This document shows, in pieces, positions 1 through 6,145 of a stretch of DNA of 7,221 nucleotides. The notes under the pieces were generated by a model. The model did not search any database. It saw only the letters and a list, made by a program, of their open reading frames with translations, and was not told where the DNA came from. The translations under genes and the position numbers were made by a program. The DNA comes from Desulfobacteria bacterium (GTDB taxonomy: Bacteria; Desulfobacterota; Desulfobacteria; Desulfobacterales; C00003060), in assembly GCA_030145035.1 (NCBI GenBank), contig JAQYWL010000029.1, positions 1 to 7,221 of the forward strand, given 5' to 3'. Numbering within the stretch: the first letter of the stretch is position 1; each line of letters starts with the position of its first letter.

Positions 1-1
1 A

Positions 2-170
2 CGAATATCGAAATACGAAACAATATCAAATGACAGAAATTCAAAACTAAAAAAGATAAGTAGTCCTGACATTTTCAATCACGCTTGAGACCGTTCATAC
101 TGTTTTGAACATTTGAACATTTAGTATTTAGATTTGTTTTGGATTTCGGATTTCGTGCTTCGTATTTCCG
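2..170. repeat. AT-rich inverted heptad-repeat array downstream of secF
   Basis: The left arm has 7-bp steps CGAATAT, CGAAATA, CGAAACA (2-22), followed by looser A-rich sequence to about 47. The right arm (about 102-170) has reverse-oriented units such as TTTAGTA, TTTAGAT, TTTCGGA, TTTCGTG, CTTCGTA. The reverse complement of the right arm resembles the left arm, so the two converge around an unrelated centre (about 48-101). The element fills the space after the secF stop. It is AT-rich and imperfect. The first bases of the window lie inside it, so the true left edge may be outside. I see no gene here. Function is unknown; a 3' mRNA structure is possible. Confidence 0.6.
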
Positions 171-200
171 GTTTATCCGGGTTAGGTTGTGCATCATTGC

Positions 201-1277
201 TCACCGCCGTCTTGTCCTAATTTTACCGATCGGTCTTTTCATGGCTTGCTGCCAGACAATCAGAACGGGGCTTGCTACATAAATGGAGGAATAGGTTCCT
301 ACGAAAACGCCAACAATCAGGGCAAAGGCAAAATCGTGGATGATGCCTCCTCCGAGTACAAAGAGGGCTGCGACCACTACCAGGGTGGTCAAGGTTGTGA
401 GCAGGGTGCGGCTCAAGGTTTCGTTGATGCTCCGGTTTATGATCAGTTCATAAGGTTGCCGGTGATATTTGCGGGAGTTTTCTCGGATACGGTCAAACAC
501 AATGATCGTGTCATTCAGGGAATAGCCTATGATGGTTAGAAGGGCTGCAATAATCGGAAGGGTAAATTCTTTGTTCGTCAGGGAGAAGACCCCTACCGTA
601 ATAAGAACATCATGTATCAAGGCCACGATAGCCCCCATGGCGAATCTCAGCTTCAGATAGAAACTGAAAGTCAGGGTGACCAGCAGTGCGATTAGAATCA
701 GAATCGGGATGCTTACACCAAATTTGTCAAATACGAAAAGGGTTACGAACAAGCATGAAGCCATGATGATGCTCACCATCCATTTGAGCTCAAACCGACC
801 GGAGATATAGACCACAATAAAGAGAAGGGCGCAAAACATGGCTAAAAGCGCCTTTTCCCGAAGGTCTTTTCCTACCTGAGGACCCACCATCTCCACACGA
901 CGCACTTCAGCCTTGTTTCGGGGGTATGCAGACTCAAGCGTCTGTTTGATCTCAGAGGCAAGACTTTCCAGTGCCTCGGTCGATTCGGCCGCCCTGATCA
1001 AAAACTCATGCTCCTTCTTTTCTCCGAATCCCTGAACCGAAGTGATACCCAGATCGATTGATCTGAGAGCGTTCTTGATGGTTCCGGGCTCGATTTCTTC
1101 TGAAAACTTGACTTGGACCAGTGTTCCGCCGGCGAAATCGATCCCGTACCTGGGCCCCCCTTTTATGACCAGCGAAACGATGCTGATAGCGATCAGGATC
1201 AGGGAGCCTACAAAGGCGATTTTTCTTTTTCCTACAAAATCAATGTTTATGTCGGGTTTGACGAATTGCATACTCAT
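201..1277 (-). CDS. secF: Protein translocase subunit SecF (with extra hydrophobic insertion)
   Basis: SecF is an inner-membrane RND-family subunit that pairs with SecD and uses the proton motive force to help SecYEG complete protein export. The 358-residue product shows family landmarks in order: TM1 (about 19-39), periplasmic start YGIDFAGGT (44-52), VGPQVGKDL (131-139), TM2 (about 143-159), ALIHDVLITVG (219-229) and the hallmark GYSLNDTIIVFDRIREN (251-267), then two C-terminal TM segments and a basic tail ending RTRRR. It is longer than the usual roughly 300 residues because residues about 164-208 form an additional hydrophobic stretch with two likely TM helices between the RFE motif and TM3. 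The start is ATG, with no strong ribosome-binding site; a second ATG lies two codons in. Unusually, 275 nt of repeat-bearing DNA separates it from secD, so translation is not coupled. The family call is firm; the effect of the insertion is unknown. Confidence 0.96.
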   Translation of the reverse strand: MSMQFVKPDINIDFVGKRKIAFVGSLILIAISIVSLVIKGGPRYGIDFAGGTLVQVKFSEEIEPGTIKNALRSIDLGITSVQGFGEKKEHEFLIRAAESTEALESLASEIKQTLESAYPRNKAEVRRVEMVGPQVGKDLREKALLAMFCALLFIVVYISGRFELKWMVSIIMASCLFVTLFVFDKFGVSIPILILIALLVTLTFSFYLKLRFAMGAIVALIHDVLITVGVFSLTNKEFTLPIIAALLTIIGYSLNDTIIVFDRIRENSRKYHRQPYELIINRSINETLSRTLLTTLTTLVVVAALFVLGGGIIHDFAFALIVGVFVGTYSSIYVASPVLIVWQQAMKRPIGKIRTRRR

Positions 1278-1341
1278 CGTTCGCTTAATAAATTCGTACT
1301 TAGATTAATTCTTATATGGACCTAAATCTTTATCCCGTTTT

Positions 1342-1482
1342 GGTTTCAGGTTTCAGGGCACATGTAGGTTTCAGGTGTCAGTGTTCAGGTGTCAGGAAAG
1401 AGAACCCCAAAAACCGAAAACTGAAACCTGACACCCGACACCTGGTTTCTGACACCCGACACCCGACACCTGAAACCTGAGG
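1342..1482. repeat. Convergent heptad-repeat array between secD and secF
   Basis: The left arm (1342-1396) is built of 7-bp units GGTTTCA, GGTGTCA and GTGTTCA with one 4-nt slip. The right arm (1421-1480) is eight consecutive in-register units beginning CTGAAAC, CTGACAC, CCGACAC, which are reverse complements of the left-arm types. The arms flank a 24-nt A-rich centre and could fold into a long imperfect hairpin. It lies in the 275-nt gap inside what is normally a tight secD-secF pair. I recall similar CTGACACC/GGTTTCAGG repeats from Desulfobacterota genomes. The rest of the gap (1278-1341 and 1483-1552) is AT-rich, with no gene visible. Confidence 0.85.
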
Positions 1483-1552
1483 AATATATCTTCTTATAGA
1501 TTCTCAAAATTAACAAAAGTCTACCTATCAAGAGAATGACAAGTGCATATGT

Positions 1553-3157
1553 TCATATACTCAGGTGTCTTATGTGTCGCTGAAAAACCAGATAGTCAAA
1601 GATCAATCTTGTAACTACGATAGCGGTAAAGAGACTGGCCAGTATGCCAATACTGAGGGTGACGGCAAAGCCCTTTACGGGCCCTGTTCCAAATTGAAAG
1701 AGGACCAGGGCTGCGATGAGGGTAGTTACATTGGCGTCCAGGATAGTCATTGTAGCCCTGGCGTAGCCGGCGTCTACGGCAGCTCTGGGGGTCTTGCCCA
1801 GGCGAACCTCCTCCCGGATACGTTCAAAGATGATGACATTGGCATCCACAGCCATGCCAATGGTGAGGATGATTCCTGCTATGCCCGGCAGCGTGAACGT
1901 TGCCTGAAGGAAAGCCAGACCGGCCGCAATCAAAATGATGTCCAGAAAAAGTGCTATATCTGCAATGATACCGGCCCCTTTATAGTAGATTGCTATGAAC
2001 AGAACCACAAGGATGCCGCCGACACACATGGAAAGGAGCCCTTTTTCAATCGAGTCCCGGCCCAGGGAAGGCCCAACAGTGCGTTCTTCAAGAATCTTGA
2101 CCGGGGCAGGCAGGGCACCGGCCCGCAGCACGATGGCCAGGTCCCTGGCCTCTTCGGTGGTGAAATTGCCAGTAATGCGCGCTTCGCCTCCGCTGATTTT
2201 CTCCTGGATGACCGGGGCTGAGTAGATGCGGCCGTCCAGCACAATGGCGAGGCGTTTTTTCACGTTTGCTTCAGTAATCCGTTCAAAGAGCCGGGCCCCC
2301 TTTTTGTCAAGGTTCATGGAAACATAGGGCTCACCATATTGGGAGTCGATTTGAACCCTGGCATCGGTCAAGTACTCGCCGGTGAGATAGGTTCGTTTTT
2401 GGACCAAAAATGGGGTTTTTGTGGTACGCCTTGTGACCTTGTCTTCCCTGATTTGATAAAGGATCTCATCGCCTGGCGGGATCTTCCCTTTCAAGGCCTC
2501 CTCAGCATCATGGTCCTCATCCACCAGCTTGAATTCCAGAAGGGCAGTTTGGCCGATCAGGTTGATGGCCCTTTGAGGGTCCTTGATTCCCGGAAGCTGT
2601 ACCAGGATGCGGTTTTCCCCCTGGCGACGTATGTCCGGTTCACTGACGCCAAACTGGTCAATGCGGTTTCGGATGGTTTCCATGGCCTGTTTAGAGGCCA
2701 TCTCCTTAATATACTTGACTTCATCGTCAGGCAGATCGAGTCGGACAATAAGACCCTGACCGTCAGAGGTTCTGGACACGAGCCGCAGCCACGCGAACTC
2801 CTTGTCAAGCATCCTGTCAAAAGCCTCGATGCTTTGCTCGTTCAGCATGCGGGCCGATATTTGAATCTCTTCTACCCGGTCGAGATCAGCATATCGAACG
2901 CCGGCCTTTCTCATGATATCCCGGAGTTCTTGAACGGTACGTTCTATTCTGCTTTCAACTGCTTTTTGGGTTTGAACCTCAAGTACAAGATGCATGCCCC
3001 CCTGAAGATCGAGCCCCAGATGGATCTTTTCCGTGGGAAGTATACCCAGAGTCCTCCACCAGTTAGGCAGGGGGGGACAGACCGACGGCACAATATACAC
3101 CAATGCCACTGCCACGAGCGCAACAACGAGAAACAGCTTCCACTTAAGTTGCGTCAA
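1553..3157 (-). CDS. secD: Protein translocase subunit SecD
   Basis: SecD is the large RND-type partner of SecF in the inner membrane. Its periplasmic P1 region is thought to grasp emerging preproteins while proton flow drives movement. The 534-residue sequence has an N-terminal TM (about 6-23), HLGLDLQGG (46-54), DQFGVSEPDI (167-176), the GGEARITGNFTTEEARDL stretch with RAGALPAP (323-352), TVGPSLGRDSI (360-370) and the proton-path motif GMAVDANVIIFERIREE (434-450), with five C-terminal TM helices (about 371-516). The length fits the family apart from the longer enterobacterial forms. The start is TTG, read as Met: the Shine-Dalgarno AAAGGGG lies 7 nt upstream and no in-frame ATG occurs before residue 55. 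It begins 4 nt after the yajC stop, so translational coupling is likely. It ends 275 nt before secF, with a repeat array between them. Confidence 0.97.
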   Translation of the reverse strand: MTQLKWKLFLVVALVAVALVYIVPSVCPPLPNWWRTLGILPTEKIHLGLDLQGGMHLVLEVQTQKAVESRIERTVQELRDIMRKAGVRYADLDRVEEIQISARMLNEQSIEAFDRMLDKEFAWLRLVSRTSDGQGLIVRLDLPDDEVKYIKEMASKQAMETIRNRIDQFGVSEPDIRRQGENRILVQLPGIKDPQRAINLIGQTALLEFKLVDEDHDAEEALKGKIPPGDEILYQIREDKVTRRTTKTPFLVQKRTYLTGEYLTDARVQIDSQYGEPYVSMNLDKKGARLFERITEANVKKRLAIVLDGRIYSAPVIQEKISGGEARITGNFTTEEARDLAIVLRAGALPAPVKILEERTVGPSLGRDSIEKGLLSMCVGGILVVLFIAIYYKGAGIIADIALFLDIILIAAGLAFLQATFTLPGIAGIILTIGMAVDANVIIFERIREEVRLGKTPRAAVDAGYARATMTILDANVTTLIAALVLFQFGTGPVKGFAVTLSIGILASLFTAIVVTRLIFDYLVFQRHIRHLSI

Positions 3158-3161
3158 TTTG

Positions 3162-3488
3162 TTACCCCTTTGGATTTTCGCTTTGCGCTAACCCTGCGAT
3201 GTTGCCGCGTCCCACCTTTACACGCACTTTTTCTGAGATCTCAAGCGTCACAACCGTGTCGGTGATCCCCGTAATCCGTCCATACAACCCGCCACTTGTG
3301 ATCACACGATCGCCCTTTTTGAGGCTGCTGAGAACCTGGCGATGCAGTTTCTGTTTCTTTTGCTGGGGTCGTATCAAAAGGAAATAGAATATGGCAAACA
3401 TCAGGATCAGAGGGACGAAAGCCCCGAATCCGCCACCCTCTCCGGATGCGCCCCCTCCTGTGCCCAGGGCATATGCAATGTCAATCAA
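3162..3488 (-). CDS. yajC: Preprotein translocase accessory subunit YajC
   Basis: YajC is a small inner-membrane protein that associates with SecDF at the SecYEG translocon. The 108-residue product has a short Gly-rich N-terminus, one TM helix (about 22-38, FGAFVPLILMFAIFYFLLI), then the diagnostic RPQQKKQK (40-47) and the soluble GDRVITSGGLYGRI segment (59-72) followed by a small beta-rich tail. Length and layout are typical. The start codon is TTG: the sense strand reads TTG ATT GAC ATT, with AAAGGAGG placed 8 nt upstream, and family proteins commonly begin near this residue. It is followed after 4 nt by secD, the classical yajC-secD order. purB lies 51 nt upstream with a hairpin in between. 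More commonly tgt precedes yajC, so the purB neighbour is worth noting. Confidence 0.96.
   Translation of the reverse strand: MIDIAYALGTGGGASGEGGGFGAFVPLILMFAIFYFLLIRPQQKKQKLHRQVLSSLKKGDRVITSGGLYGRITGITDTVVTLEISEKVRVKVGRGNIAGLAQSENPKG
3165..3171 (-). promoter_or_regulatory. Shine-Dalgarno for secD (within end of yajC)
   Basis: On the minus strand AAAGGGG ends 7 nt before the TTG start of secD and overlaps the last codons of yajC. Its spacing supports the TTG as the secD start in the absence of any nearby ATG. Confidence 0.7.
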
Positions 3489-3496
3489 GATAGATA

Positions 3497-3504
3497 CCTC
3501 CTTT
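3497..3504 (-). promoter_or_regulatory. Strong Shine-Dalgarno for yajC
   Basis: On the minus strand AAAGGAGG is followed by an 8-nt spacer and then TTG. This is close to a consensus site at ideal spacing and is the reason for accepting the TTG start codon of yajC. Confidence 0.85.
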
Positions 3505-3520
3505 GTTATAGTTATTCGTT

Positions 3521-3543
3521 ATAAAATCGCGAAGCGATTTTAT
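3521..3543 (-). terminator. Perfect 10-bp stem-loop overlapping the purB stop codon
   Basis: ATAAAATCGC (3521-3530) and GCGATTTTAT (3534-3543) are perfect inverted repeats around a 3-nt loop. In the sense (minus) direction the apex reads GCTTCGC and the 3' arm ends ATTTTAT. The purB stop codon TAA (3542-3540) lies inside the stem. The U tract is short and belongs to the stem, so this may be a weak or partial terminator, or an mRNA-processing or stabilising hairpin between purB and yajC. Confidence 0.5.
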
Positions 3544-4832
3544 TCAAAAACGCGGGCAAAGATGGTGTTTACATGCCTTAGCTGGGCGTTTGCATCAAAG
3601 AGTCTTTCAATCTCATCGGGTTTCAAGTAATTTCGAATATCCGAATCATTCAGGACAAGTTCTTTGAAATCCTTTTTTTTCTTCCACGCCTGCATGGCCT
3701 GTTTTTGAACCATGTTGTACGCTGCTTGCCGGCTCACACCTCGCTTGGCCAGGGCAAGGAGTATCTGCTGTGAAAATATAAGCCCCCGGGTAAGTTCCAG
3801 GTTTTGCTGCATGCGCTTGGGATACACGACCAGGTTGCGTATGATTCCTGTCATGCGGCTCAGCATGTAGTCAATTAGAATGGTACTGTCAGGGGCGATC
3901 ACCCTTTCCACAGAAGAATGGCTGATGTCTCTCTCATGCCACAGCGATATGTTGTTCATGGCAGCGGCGGCATTGGAGCGAACCAGTCTTGCCAGGCCTG
4001 ACAGGTTTTCGCAGCCTATTGGGTTGCGCTTGTGGGGCATTGCAGAGGATCCCTTTTGCCCCTTAGAAAAATATTCCTCGGCCTCTAAGACCTCTGTCCT
4101 TTGCAGATGGCGAATCTCTACCGCCATCTTCTCTATTGTAGAGGCCATGATGGCCAACGTGGTAAAGTACTCGGCATAGCGATCTCTCTGGATAATCTGG
4201 TTGGAGATGGCAGCAGGCCGGAGGCGCAGTTTTCGACACACATAAGCTTCCACCTCTGGTGAAATATTGGCATAGGTGCCAACAGCCCCTGAGATCTTGC
4301 CAACACCTATCGTTTCCATGGCCTGTTCCATCCGCCTGCGATTTCGTCGCATTTCCTCATACCAGAGTGCCAGCTTCAGGCCAAAGGTGATAGGCTCGGC
4401 GTGTATGCCATGGGACCGGCCGACCATCACGGTGTGCTTGTGAGCCATGGCCTTTCTTTTCAGGGCAAGCATGAGACGCTTACACCCCTCTAAAATCAGT
4501 CTGGACGCCTCCCTGAGCGTCACGGCCATGGCCGTATCCAGGATGTCCGATGATGTGAGCCCCAAATGGATGTATCCTGCGTTCGGGCCGACGGTCTCTT
4601 CGACATTGGTCAAGAAGGCAATAACATCATGTTTGGTTTCGGACTCAATGGCATTGATCCTTTCAACTGAAAAGCGTGCGTTCTTGCGTATGTTTTGCGC
4701 TGCCTTCTTTGGGATCTGGCCGATCTTAGCCAATGCTTCACAGACCAGAATCTCTACCAGAAGCCAAGTCTGGAATTTGTTTTCCTCGGTCCATATACGG
4801 CCCATGGCCTCACGGGTATATCGTTTGATCAT
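3540..4832 (-). CDS. purB: Adenylosuccinate lyase
   Basis: This cytosolic enzyme catalyses two beta-eliminations releasing fumarate: SAICAR to AICAR in purine synthesis, and adenylosuccinate to AMP. The 430-residue chain is the usual bacterial length and mostly helical. Visible landmarks are KHDV with His68, TSSDILDT (93-100), GRSHGIHAEP with the catalytic-type His141, and the fumarase/aspartase superfamily signature GSSAMPHKRNP (261-271) carrying the flexible-loop serines 262/263. The positions match those in the Bacillus-type enzyme (His68, His141). The ATG start gives the expected N-terminus (MIKRYTREAMGRIW); only a weak purine-rich site (CGGAA) lies upstream. The stop codon is embedded in a perfect hairpin. 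yajC follows after 51 nt, so co-transcription with the translocase genes is possible. No missing catalytic residue is seen. Confidence 0.97.
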   Translation of the reverse strand: MIKRYTREAMGRIWTEENKFQTWLLVEILVCEALAKIGQIPKKAAQNIRKNARFSVERINAIESETKHDVIAFLTNVEETVGPNAGYIHLGLTSSDILDTAMAVTLREASRLILEGCKRLMLALKRKAMAHKHTVMVGRSHGIHAEPITFGLKLALWYEEMRRNRRRMEQAMETIGVGKISGAVGTYANISPEVEAYVCRKLRLRPAAISNQIIQRDRYAEYFTTLAIMASTIEKMAVEIRHLQRTEVLEAEEYFSKGQKGSSAMPHKRNPIGCENLSGLARLVRSNAAAAMNNISLWHERDISHSSVERVIAPDSTILIDYMLSRMTGIIRNLVVYPKRMQQNLELTRGLIFSQQILLALAKRGVSRQAAYNMVQKQAMQAWKKKKDFKELVLNDSDIRNYLKPDEIERLFDANAQLRHVNTIFARVFE

Positions 4833-4907
4833 AACGTTTCCGAATTGAACCGCTCATTGAAACTACAGGTCTTCTGGTGGCAATCAATCTATCCCTGTCA
4901 CATGCAA

Positions 4908-4941
4908 TGATGGAGTTTTGGAGTACTCCACTACTCCATCA
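4908..4941. repeat. 34-bp near-perfect palindrome with 8-bp-spaced ACTCC units
   Basis: Bases 4908-4924 and 4925-4941 are inverted repeats with 15 of 17 positions paired and no spacer. ACTCC recurs at 8-bp steps (4925, 4933, 4941) and GGAGT, its complement, appears in the left half. It lies between the LysM-like gene and purB. With no loop it could be a cruciform, a protein-binding site or another short intergenic repeat family. Confidence 0.6.
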
Positions 4942-4949
4942 CTCCAATT

Positions 4950-4962
4950 GGGGCGAAGCCCC
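4950..4962 (-). terminator. GC hairpin immediately after the LysM-like gene
   Basis: GGGGC (4950-4954) and GCCCC (4958-4962) pair around GAA and start directly after the TAG stop codon. The sense-strand apex is GCTTCGC, followed by AATT rather than a U tract, so it is a weak terminator at best. It may instead be part of a repeat shared with the GC-rich element at 5779-5910. Confidence 0.35.
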
Positions 4963-5751
4963 CTACTGTACGGCCGGCAACCACAGAGTCTCTCCATCAA
5001 ACTCGATTCGATTAACAGCTTTGTAATCAATTCTGTCCAGGAGGGCAAATACGCGATCCATGTTGTAGACAACTATCTTGCTCAAGGGATAAATAAGATG
5101 CAGATCGGTGTCGAGTGCACGCGTCCTAAGATTATAGATGTGGACCAAGTTTTCTGAAAACTTCAAGATCTTGCCCACGCCGGAGCTGTAGCCCAGACGG
5201 TCCGGCTCGTCAGCTATAGGGGAAAGGTGTATTCCCTTGTGGTCATAATAGTCGCTTAACAGGTTAAAGTGTATGTCCCATATGTTCTCACCGGGCTGAA
5301 CTACATGAATCCCGAATGCATCCAGCTCTTTGGGCTTTGTTTCAGCCACCAGGTCCGTTTCCAGGATCTCTCCTTGCTTGAGTCGCACCTCATCCAGGAT
5401 TTTCTGCATGCGAACAGTTTCTTTTCCCACCATGATAGACTCATCCGGCCTAACGATCATATCGATGCTTTTTTCAATGCCATACGGCGCCTTGCGCTCC
5501 TCCATCAAGGCCGTCAAAGCTTCATCGCTCTTTTCTTTCAGCTTGCCGTAGTCAATGACCTTCTCAGAAGGAACGGGCATCCTTTTTTTTGAACCAGGAG
5601 AGAACGGCCCCTCAGTTTGTTCTGTGGGTTCCCGGGCTTGCCGCCAAACGAGCCAAAGTCCAATCCCCATCAAGACGATGCAACAAGCAGCCACAAACAC
5701 ATGCTTGCCTTTCTTAGACGGCCTTACATGTGGTGAAATTTCGTTAGCCAT
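4963..5751 (-). CDS. Single-pass membrane protein with divergent LysM-like domain
   Basis: I do not recognise a named family. From the preferred ATG the product has 262 residues: a basic N-terminus (MANEISPHVRPSKKGK), one TM helix (about 17-36), a charged Pro-rich linker, a helical region, and a C-terminal part starting GIHVVQPGENIWDIHFNLL (147-165). That opening matches the first half of a LysM motif (VVQPGENIWDI). A matching second half (LIYPLSKIVVYN, 219-230) comes only after a longer than usual middle, and the protein ends soon after with ETLWLPAVQ. This predicts an inner-membrane anchor with a periplasmic domain that may bind peptidoglycan. The frame stays open back to 5865, but the extra 38 codons translate the GC-rich palindromic repeat, so the later ATG is preferred. 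A possible AAAGGA lies about 17 nt upstream of it, which is far. The next gene is purB, 130 nt downstream. Confidence 0.65.
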   Translation of the reverse strand: MANEISPHVRPSKKGKHVFVAACCIVLMGIGLWLVWRQAREPTEQTEGPFSPGSKKRMPVPSEKVIDYGKLKEKSDEALTALMEERKAPYGIEKSIDMIVRPDESIMVGKETVRMQKILDEVRLKQGEILETDLVAETKPKELDAFGIHVVQPGENIWDIHFNLLSDYYDHKGIHLSPIADEPDRLGYSSGVGKILKFSENLVHIYNLRTRALDTDLHLIYPLSKIVVYNMDRVFALLDRIDYKAVNRIEFDGETLWLPAVQ

Positions 5752-5778
5752 GGGATTGTATAGGAATTTCCTTTTTTT

Positions 5779-5910
5779 GAGCGGCGAAGCCCTCCGGGGC
5801 GTAGGCCCTCCGGGCCGGAGGCCGCGTTCCATAAAATCCCCGCCTGCCAACGCCCCGTACGGCATGCAGCTTACACGCTAGCGTGCTTGGCAATGGCGGG
5901 CAGGGCGGAG
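5779..5910. repeat. GC-rich nested palindrome element upstream of the LysM-like gene
   Basis: Part one (5781-5825) has outer arms GCGGC and GCCGC enclosing smaller hairpins, including CCTCCG/CGGAGG (5807-5821). On the minus strand the block CCCGGAGGGC is repeated in near tandem, followed by CTACGCC and TTCGCC. Part two pairs CCCGCCTGCCAA (5839-5850) with TTGGCA-AT-GGCGGG (5887-5900), enclosing a perfect 12-bp palindrome CACGCTAGCGTG (5874-5885) and GCATGC. GC content is clearly higher than in the flanking genes. An open frame crosses it, but the translation (Gly/Pro/Arg-rich) looks like repeat DNA. It may act as a REP/BIME-like structure. Confidence 0.65.
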
Positions 5911-5928
5911 CGATTCTATAACTTGAAT

Positions 5929-6116
5929 TAGTTAGTGTCCATCCGGAAACTCCGGATGGACACAACGCAGTTTCCTATTCAGAAATGAGCAATTTTTCGC
6001 AAGGTCAAGGAAATCAAGGGGTTGCGCGGAGGCGTACGTCGGTACGTCGCACAAGCAATCCCGAAGATTGACGCAGAGATTGCGGAAAATGGCCATTTCT
6101 GGATGGAAACTAGTTA
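5929..6116. mobile_element. MITE-like element with terminal inverted repeats and TAGTTA flanks
   Basis: The unit 5935-6110 (176 bp) begins GTGTCCATCCGGAAA and ends with TTTCTGGATGGAAAC, whose reverse complement matches it at 13 of 15 positions. TAGTTA directly abuts both ends (5929-5934 and 6111-6116), as a target-site duplication would. The left end also contains a perfect 12-bp hairpin (5935-5946 with 5952-5963, loop AAACT) and a second, internal copy of the terminal repeat (5968-6002), which pairs with 6080-6111. The centre is also nested: GGGGTTGC/GCAATCCC arms enclose CGTAC-GTCG-GTACG. No transposase gene is present, so any mobility would need one in trans. A structured RNA is the main alternative. 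Confidence 0.6.
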
Positions 6117-6145
6117 CAAGATTACATAGTAGGTGTCAACATTAA

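Noticed and set aside
189..539. Plus-strand open frame opposite the 3' end of secF
   Set aside because: Antisense to conserved SecF sequence, with no recognisable product.
1342..1482. Possible CRISPR array
   Set aside because: The repeat unit is only 7 bp with no spacers, and the two arms run in opposite directions.
1565..2221. Plus-strand open frame of 218 codons opposite secD
   Set aside because: Low-complexity, polar translation fully opposite conserved SecD TM segments, with no independent evidence.
2339..3265. Long plus-strand open frame (308 codons) across secD and the 3' part of yajC
   Set aside because: It is antisense to clear secD and yajC sequence, and its translation shows no coherent domain. 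It is a reading-frame shadow.
5752..5865. 38-codon N-terminal extension of the LysM-like gene
   Set aside because: It lies in the GC-rich palindromic repeat, and its translation is Gly/Pro/Arg-rich. The later ATG places a typical basic-then-TM N-terminus.
5838..5901. Possible integron attC site, because of the imperfect hairpin with TTGGC/GCCAA arms
   Set aside because: The core-site consensus (GTTRRRY and RYYYAAC) is not met, and no integrase or cassette is present.
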